Below are positions 13,353 through 26,999 of a stretch of DNA of 64,000 nt, one piece after another. Position 1 is the first letter of the stretch. Each line of letters opens with the position of its first letter. The stretch comes from Sycobia sp. Sy_11 (taxonomy: Eukaryota > Arthropoda > Insecta > Hymenoptera > Epichrysomallidae). The stretch covers positions 2,113,001-2,177,000 of the forward strand of contig JACCIC010000002.1 in the NCBI GenBank assembly GCA_018907035.1, written 5' to 3'. Below the pieces are notes generated by a model. The model was not told where the DNA came from, made no database searches, and worked only from the letters and a program-made list of their open reading frames with translations. A program made the translations under genes and the position numbers.

Positions 13353-13549
13353 CGACTCCCTCCCTCCCGTTCGCCCACAGCCGTACTAGCGCCGAAGGGC
13401 CGCACCGCCAGCACCTCCGTACATTTGTCGGCTTCACCCCGGCGTCGCGTGCTTGCGCGCGGTTTACCCGCACGTGGACGCGCGTCCACCCCGCGCGTAT
13501 GCGCGCGCGTACATGCACAATCGCACTCTTGCCCACATAGTATATTTAC

Positions 13550-13594
<45 letters not shown>

Positions 13595-13670
13595 GAGAGA
13601 GAGAGAGAGTTGTGTACTAAGCGTGTAACTAAGGGTTGGCAAGAGAGCTTCTTGCCGGGTATGAAATTTT
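12380..13670. other. GC-rich, microsatellite-dense patch
   Basis: It contains (GA)n at 12725-12758 and 13160-13190, (CT)n at 13320-13352, (TA)n at 13056-13073 and 13552-13591, and CG-rich alternations such as 13267-13280. Several overlapping reading frames on both strands are products of these repeats. A strong acceptor-like sequence ends at 13380, but no donor was found after it. Confidence 0.8.
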
Positions 13671-16600
13671 CGAACCCTCCTATTGCTTCCGAGGTATATA
13701 TCCCAAAAGATAATGTAATGAATAATTAAAAAGAAAACTTGAAAAACTTCACTTATTATAATTATTGTTCGAAAAAAAAACACTCTCACTGACATTCTCT
13801 GATGTTTTTTTTTTTTTTTGTTAAATTATATTGCAAAAATTCAGTTCCCTGCATTTTACATTGCGTGTAGAATTACGGAAAAGCAAGTTCGTTCGTACAA
13901 AAAAAAAAAAAAAAATTGGTACTGCCAATAGGATAATTACAAAAATTGTCTTAATTGTTGCGAAACTAGGCGTGACTCACGCTTTTCATTAGATTTAAAG
14001 ACAGTGCTCTTTCTTTATAATTATTCCGAGCTCATTATTCGATAATTTACGCGTACCTTCGATGGCATTATCAAGCGCTTACTTGCACTTTCACATTTGC
14101 GCTATCTTTCATTTTCAGATATATTTTCTAATATCCTGTGTATAACTTACGAATATGAATTTTTCTTGAAAGAATCTTTTTCCATTTTCATCTTCATCCT
14201 AATATTCTTTCTCACGTACATCCTGATTTTCACATGAAAAAGAGGAAGAAAAAATCCTATTCATTTTCTCGAATTCTTGAAATCTGACGTTGCGCGTCGG
14301 ATACGCGATTTGAAAGGCTCGAGGATCTGTCGTATCCGTCTGTGGCGGGTTCTCATATCTGAGTCGCGCGATGATCGGATATGTTCGATTGCGAGCTGAA
14401 GCCAGCACGCGATTTAGCGTACGGCACTTACAGCTCGGAGAAACTGAGCATATTTACGGGATACGTAGGGTCGAGGGGGAGAGGGGGCTCTGTTTTTTCG
14501 GTAATTGCTTCCTTCGGAATTCCATTCCCTGCGATTTATTGGATATGGAGTTTGCGTACCATCCGTGCCGTGACCGTCGTACTTGCGCGAAAGTCGAAAT
14601 ACTGCGTATAGGCGGTCGAAAAACGAAATTCTTGTAGTCTTTTGATTACTGAACGGTAAGTTTGGGATAGCAGACCGAATGCGCTTTGTATTATACTATA
14701 ATGTACTGGATGCGGAACGTAATACGTATTTATCCACAACTGTTACCTTGAGTTCAAAGGTGCCCGCTCATTTATAAACAGTATAGTAGGGAATAATTTA
14801 ATATAAAAAGCGTTGGAGGTATTGAAGATCTATAACAACTGTGCCTGAAAGTGTGAGTGAAAAAATCGTCTGTATATTCCAAGCTGCAATCGAAGAGGTG
14901 CCAAAAATACAAATCCAAATGCTCGTTATATGATAAACAATGAGAATTATTGTTTTGTTTCTTTTTTGAAAGTTCCGTTTTCAAAATTCGGTAAAAGTCA
15001 AGATTTTTCTTTCCATTTTCCTAGTGATATGAGTGGTTTTCCTCGTGATTTGATAATAATTCTTTTTCATCAAAACTCAATTTGATCAATAGTTTCGTAT
15101 TTTCTATGTCATCAAACATCTCGGTAGTTTTGTTTTTTTTTTTTTTTAAGAGTTTTCAATAATTGTCTTAAAACCCATGGAGATTGGCTCACGACAGAGC
15201 CATAGCTTTATTGGGAAAATTTTCTCAATTTAATTTTTTAAAATGTTCTACTTTGGTAGATATGGCAAGTCGGTTGATTGTTTTTAAATGACGCACTTTC
15301 ACCGACTGAGAGTCTTGAATTATTGAAAATCTTGAAACAACAAGCAACAATTCTAACCGTCCTAATTATCGGGAACTAACAATTCGATATCCAACGCATA
15401 TATCCATAATACAAATCATGTACATCGTTTCAATATTGTAAATCAAATAAAAATCTATTTTCAATATTACACATCAAATAGAAATCCATAAAGAATTTTC
15501 TGATATCTCTGCGATCTGTGAATGAATGGGCGGAAAACGGGATACTTTTGGAATCAGATCTATATTGCGCTTATGTTCGCCAGAATGATTAAAAGGCACT
15601 GATTGATTATTACTGGTTTTTCGCGCTCTTTGACATTTAAGTGTTCAAGGAACGTTTAGTTAAGTCTGCGTAATTTTTCGAGCAGTCGAAAAATTTCTAT
15701 CGAGCCCTCACTCGTATCATTTGATCGTTCCGTTGAAATTATTATATCAATGAGAGGATCGATACATATTTACTGAGTATACAGTACATACTTTTTTATT
15801 CGTTTCCCTTCTGGGAAACTGTGTTGGGGTGATGAGAAATTCTCGATTGCTGGAAGAGCCGATGTTTCTTCTTTTTTTTTTCGTTTCTATGAGCGCAAAG
15901 GGGTTCGTTGCCCTCTCTCTCTCTCTCTCTCTCTCTCAATCCACGCACTAGATATAATATTTCGCTTATCGAGAAATTGATTTTGGACGGTTTTCCGAGA
16001 CCGCGCCGCGGGAAATGGAACTTTATCGGGCCTTTTCGCTGGTAAGCCAATATCGTTTTCGCTTTTCCGCCTGCTTTAATACAGGAGGGGGGAGGGAGAA
16101 CTCATACATATAAGATTCTTTTTGATATATAACTCTTCCAGAGACAGAAAGAGACAGAGATTGACTTATAGAATATATCTTTATGCCAAGATCATACTCA
16201 ACCGAATGGCATAAAATCAAATTAAATGAAACTTATTACATAAAGTAGTAATAAAAATATGAAACACTAATTTGTTCGTTGAATGAAAAAACAGTTTAAG
16301 GAAATTAAAATACATAGCACTGTGAATACAGATATTGAATGAAACTTGAAAATGTAGCAAAGGCATATAAATACGAATAACGTGTTGAAGAAGAAAAAAG
16401 TATGAAAATTATTCTATTGATCAGAATAATACATATAATCCGTTCTTAAACCAGCCAAAGACGTTGTAACGAGTAGTTTTACGAGCAGAGAATTTCAGAG
16501 CATCATTTATATAGTAAAATTCTTGGCATAGATATTTGCCTTGACCACTAGCAATGCAAAATTTATAGATTTAATTCTAATAGAACGCCGAATAGTAGCA

Positions 16601-18330
16601 GCACGATAAGAAATGATAAGGAAGAGAACATATAAATATAGAGGTATTTTTAGCATAAGTATCTTGTACATTAAATATTTGTGTATCGATTAGAGTCAAC
16701 CGATTGAATTTGCAATAGAGAGGCTGTAATTTAGCTTGACTTAGCTTCAAATTAAATATAAATCAAACTGCGACACTTTGAAGTCCTTATAAACTGAACA
16801 CGCATAATCGACATGATCTTGAATGCAATACTTCGAGAGGTAAACTATCGGCAATCGACAGTTTTAACATGAAGTCGCTTACAATCCAAATTTTCTATAA
16901 GCGGAATTAAAAATAATCTGCAGCCTTTACATGAACATATGTCATGTTTGCTAGCAGCAGAAATCAATTGAATGATCGATTGAAGAGGTGAATTTCATTT
17001 ACATCGCGCGAGACCAAAATGATTTAACAATTTCCAATGCTTAATTTGCTCGTTTGTTGAGAGTAACCTTTGCATAACATAGTTATGCTATTTATGCAAA
17101 GGTTTATGCTATTTAAACTGACGTTTCAATTGTACTCAGCATTTTTTGATTTTCTTTTACGTGTTAAGATTATCGAGACGCTTAGCATTTTCATATGATT
17201 TATCTCGAATTTTTAGATTCGTTTTAAATTCTTTACTAATATATGGTAGCGAAATACGACGGACTGCTCGAGTAAGAAAGGATGCTTCTATGTCCATTGT
17301 ATTATTTACGAGTTTCATAAGTTTATTGAAACAAAAGTTCACCTCGAAACTTTGAGCAGTAATGGATGTTAAATAATGTATAGATTTCGTTAAATTTGCC
17401 GAGAAGAAATCAATCGAAAACTGTCTAAGGTTTCTCATAAGTGATTGTAATAGATTTCCTGATTGGAATTTCCAAGTTGAGGATCAACTATGAGAAAATC
17501 ATGACAACTGATAAATGGTACGTTACATTTTTCTCAATGGAAAATCTTTGCTCGGCGAATCTTTAATAATGGCATCGAGCCAAGTATCAGATTTTCCACG
17601 CTGATGTGTTGCATCGAAGGAAGTAAGGTGAACTGCGTGCTCGAATATTAAATTTTTGCAAGCTCGCGGATTAAATAGATTCGCTAAGAAAATCGGAATA
17701 ATGAAAATATCCAGTAATGAGAATATCACGATATAAGCGAATGTAAGTTTGAATTATTTTTAAAAAAAAAAACTTAAGACGTTTCCGTTGAGACACATAC
17801 AGATACAATTAGCGAATTTTGAACATGATTTCGTTAGGAGAATGTACATTAACCCCATTACCCTGAACAAGTCAATTGTGTCGGACCTGGATCGCTTCAA
17901 ACTAGATTACAATTTTTGTATATTAAATAAGTCAGAATTATGATAGGAATAGATAAAAATTTCATTTTTTTTAAGTAACTCCAAGGTTCGAATTGACGTT
18001 ATTATTAGCTAAAAATTGACGATCGTGCGTGTTTTGCAGAGGGAGTGACAGTAATGATAACTTATTCGGATCGCCTTCTGTCTTTAATTTTGTCACGTGA
18101 TTAAGTGACATTTTTACGTACAAAGATACTACCCTCGCGTGCCCAAAATGTATTTATAATTAATGGGTTGTGCTATTTCTTTAATTTTGAGAAAATATCA
18201 GAGAATTAGCTGCTCCCAGGCGAGCGCATCTCTGGGGTGAGAGCAAAGTCACGCAAAAACCGGGGGATTTAATATATATGATAATAGAAAGTCTCTCAAT
18301 TCGATTATCTTGAGTATTTAGACGATTTTA
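13670..18330. other. Mostly AT-rich, unassigned
   Basis: A-tracts at about 13899 and 15129 (T), a moderately GC patch at 14250-14640 with open but unrecognised frames, and the hairpin at 17065-17104. The donor-like GGTAAGTTT near 14655 follows stops in all frames. Confidence 0.5.
17065..17104. repeat. 13-bp perfect inverted repeat (hairpin)
   Basis: AACCTTTGCATAA (17065-17077) and TTATGCAAAGGTT (17092-17104) are exact reverse complements around a 14-nt spacer. Each arm holds an octamer-like TTTGCAT. A further TTATGCTATTT copy follows. Confidence 0.7.
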
Positions 18331-18337
18331 GCGAAAA

Positions 18338-18367
18338 TCAGATAAAACTGAATCAGATAAAACTGAA
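18338..18367 (+). repeat. Short tandem duplication
   Basis: A 15-bp unit, TCAGATAAAACTGAA, is repeated twice in tandem immediately before the 5S-like fragment. Confidence 0.85.
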
Positions 18368-18440
18368 TCTCCCGTGCTCAAAAGTTAAGCCCCGCCGTTG
18401 AATGCTGGAATGGCGTGGGCCAGTGGGAGGCTTAGTCTGC
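18365..18440 (+). pseudogene. 5S rRNA-like fragment
   Basis: AGTTAAGC at 18383-18390 matches the start of the internal A box of 5S rRNA genes. About 15 bp later CTGGAATGGCGTGGGCC resembles the intermediate element and C box (typically CTTGGATGGGTGACC), followed by a GTGGGAGGC counterpart of the conserved CTGGGAA. The 5' half of 5S is not recognisable. It may be a decayed 5S copy or part of a 5S-derived SINE. Recognition is by eye and several positions differ. Confidence 0.35.
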
Positions 18441-18617
18441 CTGCAAGAAATAAAACTCAAAGGCAGAGTATGATCACCGAACCGAAGATTGTAACGTAAT
18501 CATCAGGGAGAACGGGAGAAAGAGGGAGATCGCGAAACGTTCTTATGCCAAATTGCGCGGCTGTCGCGAAATTGAAGTATAAGTAACCCCTACTGCCTAA
18601 CAGTTCCTTATTTTACC

Positions 18618-18620
<3 letters not shown>

Positions 18621-18652
<32 letters not shown>
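18621..18652. repeat. (TA)n microsatellite
   Basis: Sixteen units. Confidence 0.96.
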
Positions 18653-18654
<2 letters not shown>

Positions 18655-21649
18655 TAACTATGCCGTGTGTGTATATATATACATAGGGAGGGGACACAAA
18701 GAACAGGGAGTTGAGTAAATTATTAAAATGAGCTGCCCGGATTAAATCAACGACTTTTTTTGACATTCTAATTATCCAGACACCGCTAGACCTTACATTT
18801 AATGGCCCTTTTATATCTGGGCTCGCGCCATATTTCTGCGTTAAAGATAAGCAAATATATAAATAAACACCACCGAGGCGACCTCTCGCGTTATCACATT
18901 TTATCCCTCTCCCGGCATACTATACATATATAAATAGGAGGGCGAAATTGAAGATTTCGCGTACTAAAGCTGGAGGATCGGGGAGGCGGACAAGTCGTAT
19001 ATACGACAATGGCGCAAAAAAAAAAAAATACGTAAATGCGCGTCTTTTAAACTCCGTCGCGCCCTTGTATTTAACCCTGGTTTGCTTGAATTACTCGCGA
19101 GGGGGGAGGGGGACGAAGGTAATCCGGTGATGCGTCCGGATTTATCAACGGACCTCTGGATTTTTTTTCTTCTGCTTTCGTTTCGCCAGTATCCACAAAC
19201 GTCGCAACGACATCGGCGAACGCAGAGAGCCGAGAGCGTTTGAGAGAAGCTCGATTCGTATAAAATCGTATTTATAAGCGGCAATCTAGCGCGTATAATT
19301 AAAGGATTACTTAAAATTATTATTTGGGACTTGGAAATCTGAGGCTGCCATACAAGGCGCGGCGTAACGCTCAGATTGTCGCTGTATTACAAGTTGCGTG
19401 CAAAACAATTTACGAGTGAAAATCACGTCTGAAAAAACCAAGTATGTGGTTTTCTCGTACTTCAAAAGACGTTGCGACAGTGGCAATGATTAATGTAAAA
19501 ATTGGCTACTCGCTCGATCCCCGAATGGCCCGCGTGCAAAAATTGAGTATAAGCTGTAACTCGCATGCAAATCCACGAGTGATATCCATTCTATTGCAGA
19601 TTCGAAGCCAGATGGATTTTGACTGAATTTTTCGCAGGCGCGTAATGAGCCGTAAATTTTTGCAATTTTTCGAAATCCAGGCGAATACTCGTGGAATCCA
19701 TGGAATTCCGACACTTTGGACGGCTCAAGGATTTTGATTAAAATTTGTTGTATGAAAATGAAACGAGCGACATTTTCGATACTTTATAACATTCAGCTGG
19801 ATTATTATGTAGATATCCATTGAATTGTTGAAGGAAAGATTCTCGCGCGATTCTTGATATTTTCAACAGATTGATATTTCAGTGACAATTTTATCTGGAT
19901 CTCCAGTCCAAATCGATGTAAATCCAATTGCTTAGATTTGGTTAGATTCCTTGAAGATTTCAACCGAACTTTTTTCCGGCAAAAGTTCCAATATCATTTT
20001 TCGATATTAATACGTTTTAATCAGATTCTTTGAATAAAAATGTGCCGGTTTAATGAATTAAAGGTCGCATCGAGAACGGCATTTTTAGAATCACGAGCTC
20101 GGTATAAAGGAATAACGTATTGAGTGATTACGAAATTAAATACCTATTTCCGTACGGCAGCGTGGGATGACTGTCCTGTAAAACTCGGCGCTGACTGCAC
20201 AATTGAAAACTATGTACTTGATAAAAGTGTCGAAATAGTGTCAAATGAAGCAAAAAGAGTATTTTTCTAGACTATTTATTAGTTTCATTTGCCGTCGCAG
20301 CTGATTTAATATTCGATGACATATGCTGAATAACCGTTAGCGTAAGATAAAAAGGTTCTTTCAGGAATTTATAAGGCTACTAATAAACACGCGATAAAGT
20401 AGAAGATTCTTATATAATAATATAAGTTGACTTGTATAATGTAGAAAAAAAATATATAAGTATCAAAAAATGATCAATTTTATCCTTATTATAGGTGTAG
20501 ACCTGTTCACTTTTCAATCAATAAAATAACAAATTTTCGCAAACTGCAACTTGTTATTTCATTCCTATTAAGTTGCGTGCGGTAAGCATCAACTTGAATT
20601 ATTATGAATAAATTCACACAGTGAGTGCCATGATGTAAAATTAAAAAAAAAAAAAAAAACATTCTTGATCACATCGGCATTAATTTTCTCAGACTAGGTA
20701 CGAATCATTTCTGCTTTTTATAGTTTCACTGGTATTTATTACATTGATTTTGTTAATATAATATACCGAATAAAAAGATGATTCTAATAAATTCCGATTT
20801 GTTTTATCGTGGTTACATTACATATATATACATATCTATATGGTAACCGCATTCATGGTTGATTTTCAACAAGCCTTATTGGATTTTCTCCGTGAGAAAA
20901 CGGCAATAAAGGGGGAGAATCGAATTTTTTTTCCCTAAACAGACAAAAGCTTCGCAATTCGTATAGTTAATCCGAAACGGTAATCGCGACATATTTCGAA
21001 CAAAAAAAGCAACGAAAAATATCGTTCTGTGTATGTAACTTTTTGCCATTTAAAACTTTTTAAAACCGCCTACAATTGCAATTTTAAAAACAACGAAATA
21101 AAACTTCAACTTTACGGATAAAAATTTTAATTTTTTAAGTCTCCCGTACTTCTACGTATATAATTTAAATGCAATTTCTAATGCGCATTAGTTTTTTCCA
21201 TTGCTTTTTGGTTAACAGAGTGAATTTAAAAATAAATTTTATGGATGGAGCATTGAAAAGCCGAGAACATGAATTATGCATATACTTTTTAAATACCTAA
21301 ATAGAAGCTGCAAATTTCGTATAAGGTAAAAAGAATAAAGTAAAATAAATAATTCATCATACGATCATATTCACTGTTATTAATATTTCGTGAAAAAAAA
21401 TTCCAAGCCGTACGAAAAGCCAATTGTATTGTTGGAATTTATCAAAAATGTTAAACATTCTTAACGTAGAACTGACAATTCGAAAACGTATACAAGCGTC
21501 CTTGATGGGAGAATGTAATAATTAACAATTGCGTGTAAACGAGAAAATAAAAACAAAAACTTTTTCAATACAATGTATCTGCCATCGTGCATAACAGACT
21601 TGTCAACTGTATCAGAAACATCGTTAATAATTAATTTAATATACGTCGC

Positions 21650-21651
<2 letters not shown>

Positions 21652-21695
<44 letters not shown>
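21652..21695. repeat. (TA)n microsatellite
   Basis: About 22 units; first of three such tracts within 420 bp. Confidence 0.97.
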
Positions 21696-21698
<3 letters not shown>

Positions 21699-21805
21699 CT
21701 TTTCATTAAACATTCTGTACAACGAATCAATAAAAATTCGTACGCCGAAACCTACGTCACGCATTAACGACACTTCGATCTGAGAAATAAAATTAAAAAT
21801 TGCTA

Positions 21806-21809
<4 letters not shown>

Positions 21810-21853
<44 letters not shown>
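21810..21853. repeat. (TA)n microsatellite
   Basis: About 22 units. Confidence 0.97.
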
Positions 21854-21857
<4 letters not shown>

Positions 21858-22015
21858 AATAAGGAATTATGTAATATTATCTCTAGACGTTAGTTCGCCG
21901 GTCATATTCCTTGCGACCTAGTGCCTCAAAGGGTAGAGAAGAACGAATTCAGGTTCATGCGCGATTGGTGCAATATCTTTTTTTACATTGAATAAAACCT
22001 TTCCTCCCCTTTTTG

Positions 22016-22018
<3 letters not shown>

Positions 22019-22066
<48 letters not shown>
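22019..22066. repeat. (TA)n microsatellite
   Basis: About 24 units. Confidence 0.97.
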
Positions 22067-22069
<3 letters not shown>

Positions 22070-23135
22070 CGATTTTGTATTCACTCTGTTTCAAAAATTG
22101 AAGGGATGTAAACGGTTGTACGCCAATTGTGTATTATCATAGATAGATTGATGATGCTGTTTTATGCGGTTTCAAATTTCTTTCAGTTTTATATCGAAGC
22201 TTCAATATTATGCCGTCTTTTAAAATTCTATCTTAGTTTGCTTTGGGCATTGCTTGTCCAGTTTTTTCCACAAATGTATAAACGAATGTATTTTTGAATA
22301 ATTTTATGGATTATTATTATTATATCGATAAAAGTCTCAAAATAATCACGGATAATATCCTCGGTCTTTCGTTCGAAATAGCGCAAGAAAAAATCGCTGC
22401 AGGAATAATTTCATTGGCAAAAACCACAAAATATTCATATTTTATATTCAAATAAATACTGTACATCTTATTACTAATATAGATTATTTTAGATAGATAG
22501 ATTATTCTAGGTGGACAGATTATTTTCTGCAAATTTTTTTTTTATGTAACTTGTATGACCCGTTGCAATATGGATACTGTTTCATAAACTAAAATTGTAT
22601 AAGCTCGGAATGGATATTTTTTCGTTCTATGCATTCTTTCAGAATTTTTTTTTCAACTGAACGTGATTGTACACGTTGAACTTATTCGAATTAAGTAACT
22701 GTGTCCGCTTTTTTTAACCCAATTCCACCACATCTGATTCGCGCGCGATTCGCGCGAGGATTCCGTATTTCTAATCCTGATTTATAAACGGGCGACAGAT
22801 CGGAATCTCGCCAGAATGATTTGCGTTTACTCCAAATAGTAATGAAGTACGAGAAGCAGTTCTGAGACGATTAACGCGTGTATTACGAACAACTCGATGA
22901 CGCACGGGCAACGTATGTGAACGTGGCTTGGATCCTGCGGGATCGTGGTAAAAGCGGATAAGGTGAGGATATCTTATCCGTATCTGATCAGATCTGGGTT
23001 GTACGTCGGGAGCTGTCTACACGGGTTCAAATCCATAGATTTAAATCGGCATGATATGAAGCTACAATTAGGAGTACGGACAAAATCGAAACCTAACTAA
23101 TCCAAGAGCCCGGATAGAGCGTTAAATATATATGT

Positions 23136-23137
<2 letters not shown>

Positions 23138-23180
<43 letters not shown>
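23138..23180. repeat. (TA)n microsatellite
   Basis: About 21 units. Confidence 0.97.
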
Positions 23181-23183
<3 letters not shown>

Positions 23184-24040
23184 ATTCATAACATCTTTTT
23201 CACAAAAGTCCGTTTTCTCGTAACGTCGTTACGTTGAAAACATGTCATTTCATGAATCCGCAACGACGCAGCCTCTTTAACGTTTCAATTGCAACACAAC
23301 ACGTCGAACCACTTGGCAATTGCCTTTCGCGCAAGAGGCATTTTTGGACAGTTCGTTTTGTTGCACCCGTCATTTCGATCCTCTTAGCCGACATATATTG
23401 ATACGCGCGGCTGACGAATGAGCCGTGCTTCAAACGAATTCCCAGTTAACGAATTCTCGATCGGATCATCTGGGAGCGAGGGTTTTTTGAAATTCCTCAA
23501 CGACGGAACGGGCGTGCTGAGTTTATTCGAGGGCGTGGAACGCGCATCGGAATGTTTATGGATGCTAGGGAATTTGCACGGCTCAAGGAATTTTAGCAGC
23601 GGTTCCAAGCTCATATATATATGTATAAGTACGAATCTTAAAATAATTTCCAAATTCATTTAACGTTCACTAAAATCGATTAATTTTACACTCACGCACA
23701 CGCATACACATGCGCGCGCGCTCGCGTGTATATAGAAACTAGCAAAGCAGCAAGTAATTATTTCTGGTGAAATTTGAATCGAGCCAATAACACGAGCACA
23801 ATAAACTGCAGCGTCAGAGGGCGAAATTCCTTCGGTACTCCAATTTAATTACATACCTATATTTACATATTGTACCAGGCAGACTTACTAAGACAGCTGA
23901 CTTGTACGAAATAATTAGATGAAAATAAATAATCACAAAATGAAATGAAAAATTCGAGTAACTTTATACTGTCGAAAATCATCAACGGAAAATGCATATA
24001 GGTGGGGCGTATCCGTTTATTTAAGAGCGTGTGATATTTG

Positions 24041-24175
24041 TGCGTGTGTGTGTGTGTGTGTGTGTATGGGTGTGCAGATGTCACGCGCATGCGACGGAAA
24101 TATATATATATATATATAGAACGACGGAATAAATATTGTTGTATACACTGCCTTTTCGTCTATTTTTTCAACCTA

Positions 24176-24222
<47 letters not shown>
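24041..24222. repeat. (GT)n and two (TA)n microsatellites
   Basis: (GT)n at 24041-24066, (TA)n at 24099-24118 and (TA)n at 24179-24222 lie close together. Confidence 0.95.
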
Positions 24223-24231
<9 letters not shown>

Positions 24232-24754
24232 GCAGCGCGTTAGTCGCGGAAATAGTTCTTAATGAGGCGCCCGGGTATAAAAACTGTTCTTCTCGTTAAA
24301 AATAAATTCTGAAAAGAGCGCCTTCCCTCCCGTGATTCCGTGCTGTTCGTGCGCTATTCACGGTCATATATATATATACGGCAATGAGCTCGCTGAATTC
24401 TGCATTAATCGTTATATTTTCGCCTCTTAAATATTTTAATAACGAGCGCACTTGTATTAGCACCCCCTCCCCCGCCATCAAATCTCACCCACGTTTAGTT
24501 AAGGTCAACTGCCTTCATTTAATAGACCGTATATATAGTTGATGGTCATTTCTGGTCATTTCTAGTTGGACTTCTATGTGATACGGGATAAGACTACTTT
24601 TACATATTTCTTGGACATGATAGAAAGATGGAAGGAGAAAAGCAATTTTTATGCTAATTAACCGAATTAATTAACTGGACGGTAAATTTCTTGCGCTTCC
24701 TCCAATTATCCTATTGTATATCAAACAACATTGCGACCTCGGAGAAAGAAAGAG

Positions 24755-24757
<3 letters not shown>

Positions 24758-24814
<57 letters not shown>
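24758..24814. repeat. (TA)n microsatellite
   Basis: About 28 perfect units, the longest (TA)n tract in the window. Confidence 0.97.
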
Positions 24815-24818
<4 letters not shown>

Positions 24819-26201
24819 CTTTTCCCTTTCTCGCCGATCCCAACAAATACGCGATTATGTGTAAAATTTACGTAACCCATTTTTCCGCGTCAAAGAACAA
24901 AAGAAAAACGCGGCTCTCCCTACTCATCAAAGGAGAATTGTCAATAAAAACTCTCTCTAACTCTATCTTCTTTTTCCCTTTTTTGTCATCTCACCGGCTC
25001 CCTTTTTATTTCGACTTGCCCTCCCCACGTATACGCGGGTACTATTGAATTTTTTCCTGCATATTCACACACATGCACAAACACATATAATATATATATA
25101 TATATTTGCGCAACACTCGAAGAACCTGCTGCTCGATGCACGGAAATTCCGTTTTAAAGGAAGAGGGAATAATTTTTCTCTCCGCTCGGTTGACAGAAGG
25201 CCAAATAAACGCGGTTCGTTTTCGTATTGTCGATTCAAATATTTAGCTATTAACTGTTTTTCATTCTCTTGATCTATATCCGGACAGAGTAAATGTATTT
25301 TTTACAAAAATAAACTGTTTGAGCTACGGGAGAGGCAAAAAGGCCTCTGAAATATCAATGCGATTTCACAGTGAAAAGACTGATTTAATAATACAATAAC
25401 ATAAATTATAATAAACATCATCTATACCCTCTCTTCGCTCGCAAAACATAAAATAATAATGAAAAAAAAAAGGATCCTTGTTGCATAAGGATTGAAATCT
25501 AAAAAAATTAACTGCAATTTTTTAATGTAGAAAAGTTTCGGGAGCAGGATTCACTGCCCTCTATTCCGGCTTTATTAAAAAGCCTTTAATATGTATAAAT
25601 AAATTATTAAAATTACATCATAACAGACGTAAAAAGGAAAGCAAAGCGCAATTTTAAATAATCCAATAATTAGAAGTAAAACGAACGTTACAATGTTATG
25701 TGCGTAGCGGAATCACAAGCCGTCGCAATAGACTTAATACGATATAGTAATTAAAATTTTTCCGTTTCACCTTGTCTCCCTTGAACGTATTTATTAACTT
25801 CGGATACCTCGAGTAGAAAAATTGAGTGTTTTGACTTTTACAATATTAGAGGATAATTTAGATTAAGATAATTACAGAAATTGATTGCTTAGCGCACAAT
25901 CGTGCTCGATATCTAAAATTTTTCACGCATACCCAATCCACAATACCATTAGAGAATTGATTTTATTATTATTTTTAGTGTACTTTGGCTCTTGTCTTCA
26001 CGCCTATTTTTTCATTATCCTATTAAATTTTCTCGACAATCTATACAATTCATTTTGTAGACAATCCCTGAAACATCGCATTTTTCCGTTAAGTCCTTTC
26101 CATTTTTATTATACTATTAATTATTATCCTATTAAACTGTTCATTTGTAATTTGCAAAGATATATATTTCATATCCTGAAGATGGTCCAAAAATTGTGAA
26201 T

Positions 26202-26202
<1 letters not shown>

Positions 26203-26246
<44 letters not shown>
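26203..26246. repeat. (GTT)n microsatellite
   Basis: About 14 perfect trinucleotide units. Confidence 0.97.
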
Positions 26247-26247
<1 letters not shown>

Positions 26248-26699
26248 TGCTTGTTATGAGTGTCATTGAAGTGTTATGTTATTATTATGATTGTTATAAA
26301 TAAACTTCTGAAACTAATGGAAGTGTTTTTATTCAAATGATTTATTTACTTATTTCACCATATATTGTGAATCTTCAGTTAATCTTAATTTTTATTGTCC
26401 TAAAATATAAAAATAAGAAGAAATGAAAATATTTTTATAAAATATACTTTTGTTACTAATAATAAAACAGATAAATAGTCATATTAAAGTGTTTAATGTG
26501 ACCTTTGATTAAACTGTAATTATACTACGAAAAAAGGATAACATTCATACATACCGAACAATGCTGATAGAAAAAAAAGCTTTATTTTTCTTCGGTATAT
26601 TTGAACACTGATGCTACATTCAGTTGTAGTTTGTTCAGGAGTTGGAAAATTAAAAAATTAAAATCGGAAGATTAAACTTTTTATATAACTAAATTTTCA

Positions 26700-26880
26700 A
26701 AACTGAAGAAGCTTGAGCTGCCTCTAAACCAGGACTCACAAACCTTAAAATCACGAACCCCAAACCTACAAAGCTTATACCTACAAATCCTAAAGTCACG
26801 ATCTCCAAGCATCTAACTCTCAAACTTCTAAATCCCGAATCCGTAAACCGACAAAACTCCGTAATAGTAGTAGCACACAT
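26700..26880. repeat. Degenerate minisatellite, left arm (CA-rich orientation)
   Basis: Loosely repeated 15-16-bp words related to ACAAACCTACAAATCACGAA. The minus-strand translation shows a GFVGISFVGLGFV-type echo of the period. It is the reverse-complement type of the right arm at 27000-27280. Confidence 0.45.
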
Positions 26881-26999
26881 AGGTGTCTACACACCTATAT
26901 AATATTTATATACCAGATATAAATGTCTATGCACACAATTCATGAATTTCTTCTTCTTCAAACTTTGGAATATACACTTGTAGATATAAACACTTTTTA

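Larger units (their letters stand above)
18440..26200. other. AT-rich, microsatellite-bearing, unassigned
   Basis: Apart from the listed simple repeats and moderately GC stretches (18780-19640, 22720-23060, 23200-23600), nothing was recognised. Confidence 0.5.

Noticed and set aside
14371..14660. Two overlapping open frames ending at a strong donor-like site
   Set aside because: All three frames meet a stop before the donor.
23026..23036. tRNA-like GGTTCAAATCC
   Set aside because: No flanking T-stem pairs and no A box or acceptor stem was found.
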